This document shows positions 28,200-39,325 of a DNA stretch of 64,000 bases, in pieces; positions within the stretch are counted from its first letter, which is position 1; each line of letters opens with the position of its first letter. The stretch comes from Eutrigla gurnardus. Lineage: Eukaryota; Chordata; Actinopteri; Perciformes; Triglidae. The stretch covers positions 16,016,921-16,080,920 of the forward strand of contig OY741282.1 of assembly GCA_963514095.1 (NCBI GenBank). The letters run 5' to 3'. Below the pieces are notes generated by a model, which had not been told where the DNA came from, did not search any database, and saw only the letters and a list, made by a program, of their open reading frames with translations. The translations under genes were made by a program, and so were the position numbers.

Positions 28200-31115
28200 A
28201 TGGTAAGTTTCATATTAATTATTGTTATCAATAGATTTACTTATAATCAATAGATTTATATGTGAAAGACTTATGTTTTTATAGCAAAACTAGTTTTAAT
28301 ATTGACTAACAGGAAGATCAACTGGATCCATTTCTCATTTAACTTCAGTGTCTGTTTATTTCTCTATTGTTGTACAAAAATATCGTATATTTAAATTAAA
28401 ATCATCAATAAATAAATATCAAATCAGACAAAAACCAACAATTCTGCAAGTTTCAATTGTAAATAAATGTGTTTATACAAAATAAAAGTACATTGATTTC
28501 TTCTTCATCTTCCTAAAACTCTTCCTAAAAAACTGAATGAGATAAATTTGGGATGTTTTTATTTTGTGCTTCATAATTACATCTGGTTGGTTTTATTGCT
28601 CGTTATGATTTAAAGTGGGGCTGCATGGTGGTGTAGTGGGTAGCACTGTTGCCTCACAGCGAGAGGGTCCGGGGTTCGATTCCTGGGTCGGGCTCGGGTC
28701 CGGGTTCCTTCTGTGTGGAGTTTGCATGTTCTCCCCGTGTAAGCGTGGGTTCTCTCCGGGTTCTCCGGCTTCCTCCCACAGTCACAGTCCAAAGACATGC
28801 AGGATGGGGATAGGTTCATTGATGACTCTAGATTGCCCGTAGGTGTGAATGTGAGCGTGAATGGTTGTCTGTCTCTATATGTCGGCCCTGTGATGGACTG
28901 GCGTCCTGTCCAGGGTGTACCCTGCCTTTGCCCAATGTCAGCTGGGATTGGCTCCACCCTCCCCAGGATACAGCGGTAGACGATGGATGGATGGATGATT
29001 TAAAGTTGATTCTGTTTATTTTTAACCACATTAAAGAGGGAATCTGTGCTGCGTTCACTGAACTCTTCAAAAAGTCGGATTGTTGCCGATTACATTTAAG
29101 GTTGAAACAATCCGTGTTCCCTTTATGTTCTAACGTGTTTTAATGAGGTAAATTACATTTGAAGGCAAGCAGGAAGACGAAGAAGAAGGAGGGCGGAGCC
29201 AAACGAGCTCAGAGAGCTTCGTCCAACGTCTTCTCCATGTTTGAACAAACTCAGATTCAAGAGTTCAAAGAGGTGAAATCATCGTTATAATATAATATTA
29301 TAATAAATAATAATGCTGATGAATTAAATGAAATTAAATAACGGTTTCACAGAGTTCTTCGTCGTCTTTCAGGCGTTCACTCTCATCGATCAGAACCGGG
29401 ACGGATTCATCGACAAGGAGGACCTGAAGGATACGTACGCCTCTCTGGGTGAGTCCTCTGTGATGTCACACAGTCCCGGGGTCATGTGGGCATGTGGACC
29501 AATGAGCTGTCTGTCTGTCTGCTGTCTGTCTGTCTGCTGGGGCAGGTAAACTGGAGGTGAAGGAGGAGGAGCTGGAGGTGATGCTGAAGGAGGCGACGGG
29601 TCCCATCAACTTCACCATGTTCCTCACGCTGTTCGGGGGGAAGCTGCACGGTGAGGCCTGCTGCATTCTGGGAAGTGTAGGAGACTCACAGCATGAGCTG
29701 CAAAGTAGCTCAGTACTTTTACCCAAGTACTGTACTTAAGTACAACTCTGAGGTACTTGTACTTTAGTGGAATGTTTCTCTGGTCGTTATACTTCGACTT
29801 ACATTTCCCAGAGAGAATGAAATACTCTTAATGTAGTACTCTTAGCAGTGTAGAAATACGTGTTACTAGTAAAAGTACTGCATTTAACATTCAGTTATAA
29901 CATCAACATTATTACAAAAGTACAAAAGAAAAGGTACTCTTTATGTAGAATCAGTTAGCCGATTGACAGAAAATTAATGACATTTTAATGGAAAAACATT
30001 TTGACTTATAATATAAAACAGTAGTCGTATAATCTAATAATATATAATAGTAGTTGTATAAAATTCTAATAATCAACTTCTGGATTTTATCTAATCTTTG
30101 AACTTTACGTTGAATGATGTCGTCTGTGGCTCACCTGAGCTAACCTGTCTGTGGTTGACCTGAGCAGGTACGGACCCTGAAGACACAATCTTGAATGCCT
30201 TCCGGCTGCTGGACGCGGACGCCAGCGGCAGCATCCACCGAGACGAGTGAGTCCGAGACCCGAATCCTTCACCACGCTCTGATTTCACACTGTGACTCGG
30301 TTTGTTTCCTTCCAGGATCCAGAAGCTTCTGATGACTCAAGCTGACAAGTTCACAGCTGACGAGGTAAACCAGTTAATAACATATTATTAATGTGTTATT
30401 AATGCATTATTAACATTAGTAATGCATTAGTAACATGTCATTAACCCGTTAGTAACATGTTATTAACATTAGTAACGTGTTAGTAACGTGCTAGTAACGT
30501 GTTAGTAACGTTCATGGCTGAACTTCTGATTTACATGAAAAAAAGAAGGAAAATCTCAGCGTAGAAAAGTTTATTTGAATTGAAACACGTTGAAATGCAG
30601 AAATGAAATAAGTACTTAGTAAAAGTACTTTAATTAATTGAAAAGTACAAAAGCTTTATCAACAACATATCCTCAAAGTACAAAAGTATTAACAAAGCAG
30701 AATAATACATATATGATTGATGTGTTGTGTTGATCTTTTTAAAACTGAAGATCATTTTAATGACTTTATATCATCTGTAATAATAATGTATTAGATGATT
30801 TATAATCTGATTATTAAAGCTGTTGCAGTAAAAAGTACAACATTCAAAAATAGAAAGTAGCAGGAAATATAAATACTCAAGTATAAGTACTTCAAAACAA
30901 AGAGTACTCGATTATATACAATGAAACTAATATTCAGGGCTCAGCAGATGATCCAGGAATCACAGAACCATAGTACATTAATAACTGTGGTTATGATTCG
31001 GTGTTTGCAGGTGAAGCAGATGTTCGAGTCGTCCAACATCGATGCTGCAGGAAACCTGGATTATAAATCTCTTTGTTACATCATCACACACGGGGAGGAG
31101 CAGGACGAGTCATGA
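28200..31115 (+). CDS. myl7: Myosin regulatory light chain, atrial/cardiac type
   Basis: The regulatory light chain binds the myosin neck and tunes contraction after phosphorylation. Seven exons: 28200-28202 (ATG only), 29165-29272, 29373-29448, 29546-29650, 30168-30246, 30316-30364 and 31011-31115; 174 residues. The start MASRKTKKKEGGAKRAQR is followed by SSNVFSMFEQ, holding the usual phospho-serine region. The first EF-hand, DQNRDGFIDKED, is complete and should bind a divalent cation. The later EF-hands are degenerate, as in the family (DADASGSIHRDE, then SSNIDAAGNLDY). The end is YIITHGEEQDES. The MASRK start and KRAQR favour myl7 over myl2 or myl10, but the first EF-hand is also myl2/myl10-like, so the paralog needs a tree. 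AATAAA lies at 31202-31207. Confidence 0.87.
28617..28994 (+). mobile_element. Full-length tRNA-derived SINE in myl7 intron 1
   Basis: The element starts GGGGCTGCATGGTGGTGTAG, has a box B-like GGTTCGATTCC and ends in GATG repeats. A perfect 12-bp duplication ATGATTTAAAGT (28605-28616 and 28995-29006) flanks it, which shows insertion by target-primed reverse transcription. Confidence 0.93.
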
Positions 31116-32185
31116 AATATTACTATTACATATCATATATTATAACGGTTGCAGTTAGATGACAAATATCAAAGATCTGCATTTGTTTTTCTTTCAGTTC
31201 AAATAAAACATTTTAACTTGGAATTTATGGACATTTTGGTTATTGTAACATGAAACGGAGATTTAGCATTTAACTCTAAATCTGATGTACTTTACTTTAC
31301 TTGAGTACTTCCTACTTCTCCTGCGCCACATCTCAGAGGTAAATATTTATTTTGCATTTTTGCAGTTCCTTTCATCCCTTCCTGTCCAGGTCAAACCTCG
31401 TATCTCCAGAAGAGTTGATGCTGAATGTTTGTGATGAACTGAAGAAAAACCAAACCAGGAGATACAAGGTTGTCACAGGAGGGATGATCAACCTAATATC
31501 CTCATTACTGCAGCAGGAATACTAATCCACGAACATCAGATAATAGTACTACATTAATACTTTACTACTTGAAATACTTTCATATACTTTGACTTCAGGA
31601 AGGTTTTTAGTCGTAGTTCAGTATTTTAGTTTGGTATTATTTTACTTATAGTGCAGTGTTCTCACAGAGGGGTATAAGTACTTTACTCCACCATCATTAT
31701 TTTTACTTTTACTACTTGAACTACAGTTTCATCCTTTTACATGAGGAATATTTTTACTAGATGTGAAGCAAACAAAACTTTTGCAGGGGTTCCACAAGGC
31801 TCAATGCTTGGACCACCGCTTTTTGAGTTTTGCTGATCTCAAGGTTTTCAACGCAGGATTTGTACTTTTAGTGGAGTATTTTCACAATTAAAAACCTTAT
31901 TCTGTTGTGTAAACATGAAGTGAAGAGAGTTTCATTTTAATACTGAGGTCATTGTTCCGATGTATTGTATCTTTGTATTTGAAAGGTGGTACTTTTACTG
32001 CAGTAAAAGATCAGTAACCATAAACTTTATGAGCAAAACGCAGAATATTTACTCTTTTGAAGAGAAAGAAATCAGCACCAGATTGGTCCACAGCCTCGCT
32101 GTCACCGGAGTTCCAGTGGTTTTAGTCCATTGATGGGCAGCATGGCGCCTGCTGACATCCACGCCAGCGGGTCACATGGTCCAGG
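31116..32185. other. Convergent intergenic region myl7 / hpse
   Basis: AATAAA at 31202-31207 ends myl7. The rest is rich in AGTACTTTTACT-type words, a dispersed repeat that also appears at 29705-29900, 30595-30910, 53395-53560 and 59560-59830. Around 31785-31830 GVPQGSMLGPPLF is readable on the plus strand, a worn LINE reverse-transcriptase scrap. I see no gene. Confidence 0.6.
31202..31207 (+). terminator. myl7 polyadenylation signal
   Basis: AATAAA lies 87 bp after the stop codon in otherwise unique AT-rich sequence. Confidence 0.75.
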
Positions 32186-35100
32186 TCACATGCAGGCTGC
32201 AGCTTCAGCGTCTGTGAGGACGAAGAAGGCGAGCGAGAACGCAGGAAGCTGCAGACGCTCAGCTGGAGGAAGTCGAGCTGCTTTCAAGTCGGGGAGAGTT
32301 TCATCGTCCAGCATCTTCAACACGCCGCCGTTCAGCTTCACCGACCTGCAGCACAGACACAGAGTCACAGACAAAAACACAGAGTCACAGACACAGAGTC
32401 ACAGACAGAGTCACAGACACAAACACAGAGTCACAGACACAGACACAAACAGTCACAGACACAGAGTCACAGATACAAACACAGTCACAGACAGAGTCAC
32501 AGACACAAACACGGAGTGGCAGACACAAACACAGAGTCACAGACACAGAGTCACAAACAGAGTGACGGACACAAAAACAGAGTCACAGACACAGAGTCAC
32601 AGAGTCACAGACAGAGTCACAGACACAGTCACTGTTACTCCAGTACTTTACTAGAGTAATTTACCCCAGTACTTTACTAGAGGTCTGTTACTCCAGTACT
32701 AGACCCGGACAGGAAACGGATGTTTCAGGTGAGTGAGGAGGGAGACGGTACCTGGAGTCGAGGCCGGCCTCCGACTGCAGGATGAAAGCCTCCACTGGGC
32801 CGGAGGAGGCTGCGGCAGGAACCCGGATGTGGACTGGCTTCTTATTCAGGTTCAGAGAGATCAATGTGACCGATCCGCTTCTGTAGCTACAGAAATACAG
32901 ACGAGTTACTGCAACGGGTCTCAGCAGACAGTGGGGGTGGGTTCTTAAAGCAACAGTACCTGTTTCTGTTGGAACAGTGCAGATAGAGTCTCACTCTCTT
33001 ACCGCCGGCAAAGCCAGACAAGTCCACGCTCAAGACCTCCAGACCCACGAGTCTCTTGTAGAGAACCGACAACCAATAATCCTGGAGGAAGCCACAGTGA
33101 GGTCACAGCATGAAACCGAAGGCTCAAGAGCTGACAACATGCAACATGTTTACGTAGTTAGTTCAGTCACATGTTAGCTGGACAAAACCATGTGAGCAAA
33201 ACATAAAAAACCTTAAAAACACATTAAAGACCTCGTCTCAACTTGAAAGAAACCGGATGAAGCCGGATTAAAACATGATTATAGTTATAAATGATGAAGA
33301 ATCTCACAGGAAGAGGATCCAGATTCTCATCAACCAGGTGGTAACTGCCAGAACCAATGAACACCTGCCGCATCACAACATCCAGACCCAGTCTGGCTGC
33401 CAGGCCCAGTTTATCCAACCACCTGGGGACAGCATGGAGTCAACACTGAAACACATTAATAACACTGAAACATGCATTAATAACACTGAAAAATGTTAAT
33501 AATGCTGAAACGCGCTAATAACACAGAAACACACATTAATAACACTTAAACACACATTAATAACACTTAAACACATGTTAATAACACTTAAACATGCATT
33601 AATAACACTGAAGCACGTTAATAACACTGAAACACACGTTTATAACATTGAAACACACATTAATAAGACAGAAACACACATAACATGTTCATAACACTGA
33701 ATGGCGTCAATAACAGAATGTTACATACTATGCGCTAAGATATTATTATTATTGTTGTTATTATTCTGCATGAGAACAGTTTTACGATGAAAAGCAACGA
33801 TTGTTGTTACTGAGCAGCTGTGAGGTCATGAGACAGGGCTGCTGGGTAATCAGTTAACCCAATAAAGTATTAGGAGTCCTCAGAGACCACACGGCTCCTG
33901 TTAGACCTCCATGGGGACCATTGAGACTGCAGCTTTTTATTTTTAGTCCTTCTAATCCTTCTAAGCAACTTTACTGAGATGCAAGTTACGTTAAGTCAGT
34001 TGGTCAATAAAATGTGAGGAAATAGTTCCTGGCATTCTGGTTGCCACAGAGACGACTTCAAAGAGTCCATCCATCCATCGTCTACCGCTTATCCTGTATT
34101 CAGGGTCGCGGGGCGGCTAGAGCCCATACCAGCTGTCAAGCCGGAGAACCCGGAGAGAACCCACGCTTACACGGGGAGAACATGCAAACTCTGCACAGAA
34201 GGAACCCAGGGCCGACCCAGGAATCGAACCTGGGACCCTCTTGCTGTGAGGCGACAGTGCTACCCACTACACCACCGTGCAGCCTTCAAAGAGTCCAAAT
34301 GATTTAATCTCACATGAACCCGGCGACGAAGGTGTCCGACAGTCCAGCGGCTCCTCCACCGTAGGCCGAGCTGGTCTCTCCGAGCCAGACCGGCTTCTCA
34401 GGAGACGCCAGCTTTACTTCCTAAACCAGAAAACATCCACTGTTACATCTGGACTCCAACAGTCCACGTGTCTGACTCTGGGGGTCCAAGTGTCTGACTC
34501 CGAGGGTCCACGCGTCTGTCCACATTATTACCTCCAGGACTTCTTTGGTCTTCAAGGCCAGAGAGTCCAGGATCTCAGGGTCTAGGAAGTCCTCCAAAGA
34601 TGTGTCTCTCCCATTCACATAGTAACTAGCAAACAGAGAGAGAAGCATTCGGTAAGAGAAGAGGAAGTAATGGAGCCTGTGTATGATGTGTACTTATACA
34701 CTGTGTACTCATGACACACAAAGTACAAAGTGGTCCAGTGGGATCCAGGTCCGGTCTGTGTGTGGTGAACTCACTGGTGCCAGGTACAAGCATCAACGGC
34801 CTCAGATCCGGTCTGCAGGAACCTGCAGCAACAAGCACCAAGTACTAGTACAACAGTACACACAGTACTAGTACAACAGTACACTCAGTACTCTTAGATA
34901 CCAGGTTCATGTAGTACAACAGTACACTCACATACCAGGTTAATTACTTCATCATGTGACCAAGTAATTCAATTATAAACCTGAATCATCACAGAAATAT
35001 CATAGTATATTTATATACATATAAATATAAATAAATGTGCCGTCTCACCCCTCCAGCAGGTCTGTCCGATGGTCTCGAGGCTGACCCACATCGGGCCCGT

Positions 35101-38029
35101 ACAGCCCGGCGTCCCGGTACAACTTGGACTCGTTCATCATGGCTCTGAGACGAGTGAAGTCCAGACCCAGCTGGACCCCGTCCACCCGGATCCCGGCCTT
35201 CTTCTGGTAGCTGTTTGGTTCTGGACACAAGCAGGTGAACCAGCAGAGCTCAGATCCAACGTGCAGTGATTTCACAACATGAAGTCACTTCCTGTTTGCT
35301 CAGCGATGTGATGAAAGGCCTCACAGCCAATGAAAACGCTGGAAACTTAAAGCTCAGATCAGAGACCACATAAGAGGTATCACGGTTACGCCACACCGAT
35401 AATCACGTAAAATAATCTATTTCCCACCTGAGTGGATGTCTGGGAGCTAAAGGTTCGTTAGCGTAGCTCACCGTTGCCCAGCTCCCAGGACATCCGGTAG
35501 CGTCGGGACTCACAGTAGCGCAGCAGCGAGCCGGCGTTGCTGCTGTTCCAGATGTTGTCAGCTGTTCTGAGCAGAGCGTTCAGGCCGAAGATCAGATCCA
35601 GACCGGAGCAGTTGGTGAAGGAGTAAAGCAGATCTACAGTGTTCTCTGAGACAGGAAGAGCAAGTACTCACAGCCTTTACTACTACAAGTACTAATACCA
35701 CACTGTGAAAATACTCCTTGAAACCCTTATTGAAGTAAAAGTACATTATCAGTTAAAAAGCAGTGGTCCAAGCATCAAGCCCTGTGGGACTCCTGATACA
35801 AGTCTGAACCACAGAAAACCTGATCGACCACATTGATGTCAACATTCATTGAAGGCATTGATGAATGTGAGAATGACCATGTCATGTGACGTACCTGTGA
35901 ACTTCACCCTCCCGTACTTCCTCTTTCGGTCTTCTCTCATCAGGACCAGCTGTTGGTGGGTCCAGGCCTTCTTCAGCCGGTCCTCCAGCCACGAGGGCAG
36001 ATCCAGGTCTCCACACGACGCCTCTGACAGGACGGGACATTAGTCATATTTCACACATCTCCCCCAATATTACAGAAAATCAGTTTGTTCCAATATGCTA
36101 ATTCAGGTTCAGGTCTGTGGGAGAAATGAGTATTTACCTGCTGAGAAACCCGGTTCTTGATGAGTCCTCCTCGGGCTGAACTCCATGAAGTCTTGTCTGG
36201 TCCCCCCAAATCTCAGAAAGGCTGGACTTAGTGCTTTAGCCAGAGTCCTGATCTTTGGAGAGCTGGAGAGGAAATATATGGATATATATTTATACATACC
36301 AATGGCCACGGGTGTGCCAGGGTGTGCCGGTGCCACCCACAGAGGCAGCTGGCACACCCCCAAAAATTGCCGTCAGACGATGCGTTGCGACACCGTCACC
36401 TGGCAACCTGCCAAGTTTGCTGACGCGCATGTGGCCTCTACAGTGGGCAGGTGTGCACCCATCAGGAGTGATTCTGATTTGCAGTCGTTGTGGATTGTGA
36501 TCCTTGACAGACAGCTGTTCGAACTGAACAAAAGTTTTCAGAGTGACTCTTATGGAATAATGAAGGCTGCTGCCTCCCTGCTGCCTGCATCAGGCGCGTT
36601 TTGCCAGCTGGACGCATTGCGCGGGCCGAGCAGGCATTATGGACTTGGTTTGGAGGCCTCTGAATTGACTGTGTTTGCGCAACTCATCAAACGGAAAGTG
36701 AACGGGGGACAAGTGTTGGACTCATGTGACAAAGATGTTTTTCCCAACATGAACTGTTTACTGCGTATTCTGATAACAGTCACTGTTACAAGTTGCTCTG
36801 TGGAGCGCCTGTTTTCAGTTGTAAACCGGATTAAATCCACCAGCAGAGCTACAATGCTCACAGAGAGACTGAATAGCATCTCGCTGCTCATGTTTGAAAA
36901 AAGAGCTCGCGGAGAAACTGGACTCTGATGAAATAATAAATGCGTTCAAGGCCAAGCCACGCCGTCTTGCCCTTTAAATTGAGAGCTGCGCAGTGCGCAC
37001 AGGTAAGCAGCAATATCGTTGTGTCCTTTACTCCTGATAAGCCCAATAGTTGTGTTCAGATGGTTAAATGGCTTTGTTGATCATGCGTAATGTGGATACG
37101 TTATGGCTCTATGAGAGCGCATGAGTGTGTCATATTTCACTATGTTCATCTCATTGGGCACTGTGTCTGTGTGTATGTTTTTGCGGTGTTTTATTTTTGA
37201 GAACACAAAGTGTGCTTTTTCTATTACCTTGTTATTGATTTATTTGAGAGCATGTCACATGTGTGAATGTTTAGACCTGATGTGAACTACTGTTGACTAT
37301 TACTGATAGAAGCACACAACGTGTGGGTATTTTTTGTGTTATGAATGTTGTATTCGAGAAGAGATACATTCTTTTCAATGTTTGGAGGTGTAACACTGTT
37401 GAAAATAAATTTGGCACACCCAGTATTTGCTGGTGCACACCCAATGTCTTTTTTCACATACAATATGATACATACAATATATATTTATAAATAAATATAT
37501 GTATACATATACACACATATTTATATAGGCCTACATACTACGCAGACTGTTCATCCGACAAAAGGAGAAGTTCGAAGACGTCTCTGGAGATTTCTGTTTA
37601 GATCGAGTGATTGAAGAATCACAATAAACATATAACGTCTGTATTTATACAACATAATACTACAATATAAAAGTACTCGGAATGAAGTATTGCGGTATGT
37701 TATCGATCTTTAAATACATAATAAGCTAAGACTTAGCTATTTCATTCTCTGTCGGTTTACAGAAAAAAGTTTGTTTGCAGCTATTGCGGTTTTTACGGGA
37801 ATTTCCTTTCCGTGACTTGAACGCACCTCAGCAGGAACATGAACGCCTCCTCGGCGGCCAGACTGGCGTCGATGGTGATGGACAGAAAGCGCGGGTCCAC
37901 CCGGCGTATCACCGACAGATTCAGATCCACGACTGAAGAGTTCCGGCCCAGGTCTGTGGCGACGTGGACTCCTGTTCCAGTAGTCTGGTTCCAGAGGAGA
38001 ACCAGAACCAGCAGCCCGACAGACTCCAT
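32186..38029 (-). CDS. hpse: Heparanase (endo-beta-glucuronidase)
   Basis: Heparanase is a secreted/lysosomal GH79 enzyme that cuts heparan sulfate chains. Twelve exons in transcript order: 37827-38029, 36138-36262, 35895-36023, 35472-35645, 35049-35220, 34775-34822, 34532-34625, 34314-34420, 33308-33422, 32960-33081, 32752-32886 and 32186-32345; 527 residues (human 543). Residues 1-20 (MESVGLLVLVLLW...) form a signal peptide. The catalytic acid/base Glu lies in WELGNEP, across exons 4 and 5. The nucleophile Glu lies in WLGETSSAYGGG (exon 8). TWHHYYVNGR and YHLVDENLDPLPDYW are typical heparanase segments. The C-terminal beta-sandwich ends AFFVLTDAEAAACM. Both catalytic residues are present, which HPSE2 lacks, and helq is the neighbour as in tetrapods. 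Intron 1 holds a hAT fragment and intron 8 a SINE. Confidence 0.95.
32350..32630. repeat. Minisatellite of ACACAGAGTCACAGAC units
   Basis: Irregular units of CACAGACACAGAGTCACAGA lie directly beside the acceptor of the last hpse exon, starting 5 bp outside it. Confidence 0.94.
33425..33720. repeat. AACACTGAAACACACATTAAT minisatellite in hpse
   Basis: Degenerate units of about 20-30 bp (AACACTGAAACACACATTA) start just outside exon 33308-33422 on its acceptor side. Confidence 0.88.
34070..34283 (-). mobile_element. Internally deleted SINE in hpse intron 8
   Basis: It belongs to the same family as the copy at 28617. The middle is missing: the text jumps from CCCATACCAGCTGTCAA to GCCGGAGAACCCGGAGAG. 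A perfect 14-bp duplication CTTCAAAGAGTCCA (34056-34069 and 34284-34297) flanks it. The insertion begins about 16 nt past the donor of exon 34314-34420. Confidence 0.92.
36309..37445 (+). pseudogene. hAT transposase 3' fragment in hpse intron 1
   Basis: The plus strand is open to 36928 and encodes the hAT C-terminal dimerisation region (SCSVERLFSVVNRIKS, then TMLTERLNSISLLMFEK). After an A6 run near 36897-36903 the frame shifts. The expected tail (ELAEKLDSDEIINAF) continues in the neighbouring frame to a stop near 36978, so one base was gained or lost. GGGTGTGCC-type words at 36310-36328, and their complement at 37411-37444, look like worn terminal repeats. The N-terminal zinc-finger and catalytic parts are missing. 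It lies antisense to hpse, about 47 bp from exon 36138-36262. Confidence 0.82.
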
Positions 38030-38161
38030 GGCAGCAGACGGACTGCGGCTCCAACCAGCTCGACGCTTCCGGGAGCTTCCTCTTGTTAACAGAGCCGGAG
38101 CCTCCTCCCGGGCCCCGGCTCAAGGTCCCGGATCAGGGTCCCGGTTCACACCGGAGCCACT

Positions 38162-38250
38162 TTATATATAAAGTATATATTAATGTATATATATATAATG
38201 TATATATATATATAATGTGTATATGTATATATATATATATATATACACAT
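38162..38250. repeat. (TA)n-rich tract upstream of hpse
   Basis: Interrupted TATA repeats lie about 130-220 bp before the hpse start codon, in the 609-bp gap between helq and hpse. The rest of the gap is AT-rich and shows nothing else recognisable. Confidence 0.9.
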
Positions 38251-38551
38251 CATGCAGCAGTGATGCCCCTAGTGGACACCAGGAGAACAGCATGTATTTG
38301 CTCCGAGCATGAGAAAAGTTACATCCCTGCTGTCAATACTACGCATAAAAATAATTCATAACAATACTCAATAATAATCATGAAAAATGATATTCATAAT
38401 GATAAATATGAACAATAACTAATAATAGTACAAAATAATAATAATAATGAACTCTTCCCTTTGTGTAGGTTATTTTAATACGTTTATATTTCAAAGCAAA
38501 GAAAGGATAAAAATAATTAAAACAAACAAAGACAGTAGAACTTTTCTGTTC

Positions 38552-38588
<37 letters not shown>

Positions 38589-38589
38589 A

Positions 38590-38645
38590 CGCATAAAAAC
38601 GCCATCACATGATATATATATATCATGTGATGGCGTTTTTATGCG
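38590..38645. repeat. Perfect 56-bp palindrome containing the helq stop codon
   Basis: Two 28-bp arms are exact reverse complements with no loop. One arm begins CGCATAAAAACGCCATCACA. The helq stop TAA (complement at 38639-38641) and most of the last sense codon lie in the outer end of one arm. Confidence 0.97.
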
Positions 38646-39275
38646 AGCGGCAGATCTGATGGCGTCGCCAGCAGCTCGTCCACTTCCTCCTGGAGCGCTG
38701 CAGCCTTTTCATTCAGCAGCATCTGGAACACAGACAGAGGTCATGTGACCCTCACCAGGACTACCACCAGAACCCCCACCAGGACCCTCACCAGGACCCC
38801 CACCAGGACCACCACCAGGACCCTCGTAAGGACCCTTGTCAGAACCCCCACCAGGACCCCCGTCTCACCAACCCCCCCACCAGGACCCCCTGTCTCACCA
38901 ACCCCCCACCAGGACCCCCGTCTCATCAACCCCCCACCAGGACCACGCTCACTTTAGCAGACGCCACCATCTGGTTGGCTTGCTTCCTGTGCAGGTTTTC
39001 TATGGTGTTGGAGAGAACTGCTGGGTCAGCGTTCGCCAGGTGAGTCAGCGTTTTGTAGCCGGCGTTATAAAGCTGCTTCGCTCTGGACTGAAGACACAAA
39101 CAGGCTGATTATAGATATATTATTTTTTTAAATGGAATGTGAGAGAAGCTCCACCCACCTCCAGGACTCCGCCCACCTCCATCAGAGGGACGAGTTCAGC
39201 CGTCACACAGTAGCTCAGCCTCCTGGTCAGCTCCACCAACAGAGCTCTGAAGGGCCAGAACTCCTCCAGCTCCTG

Positions 39276-39325
<50 letters not shown>

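Noticed and set aside
28617..28700. Possible tRNA gene (box A and box B present)
   Set aside because: It is the head of a SINE: followed by the family body, a GATG tail and a target-site duplication, and it lacks a cloverleaf.
38029..38123. Longer N-terminus upstream of the hpse ATG
   Set aside because: The frame opening at 38123 is not in frame with the signal peptide; the ATG at 38027-38029 starts a proper signal sequence.
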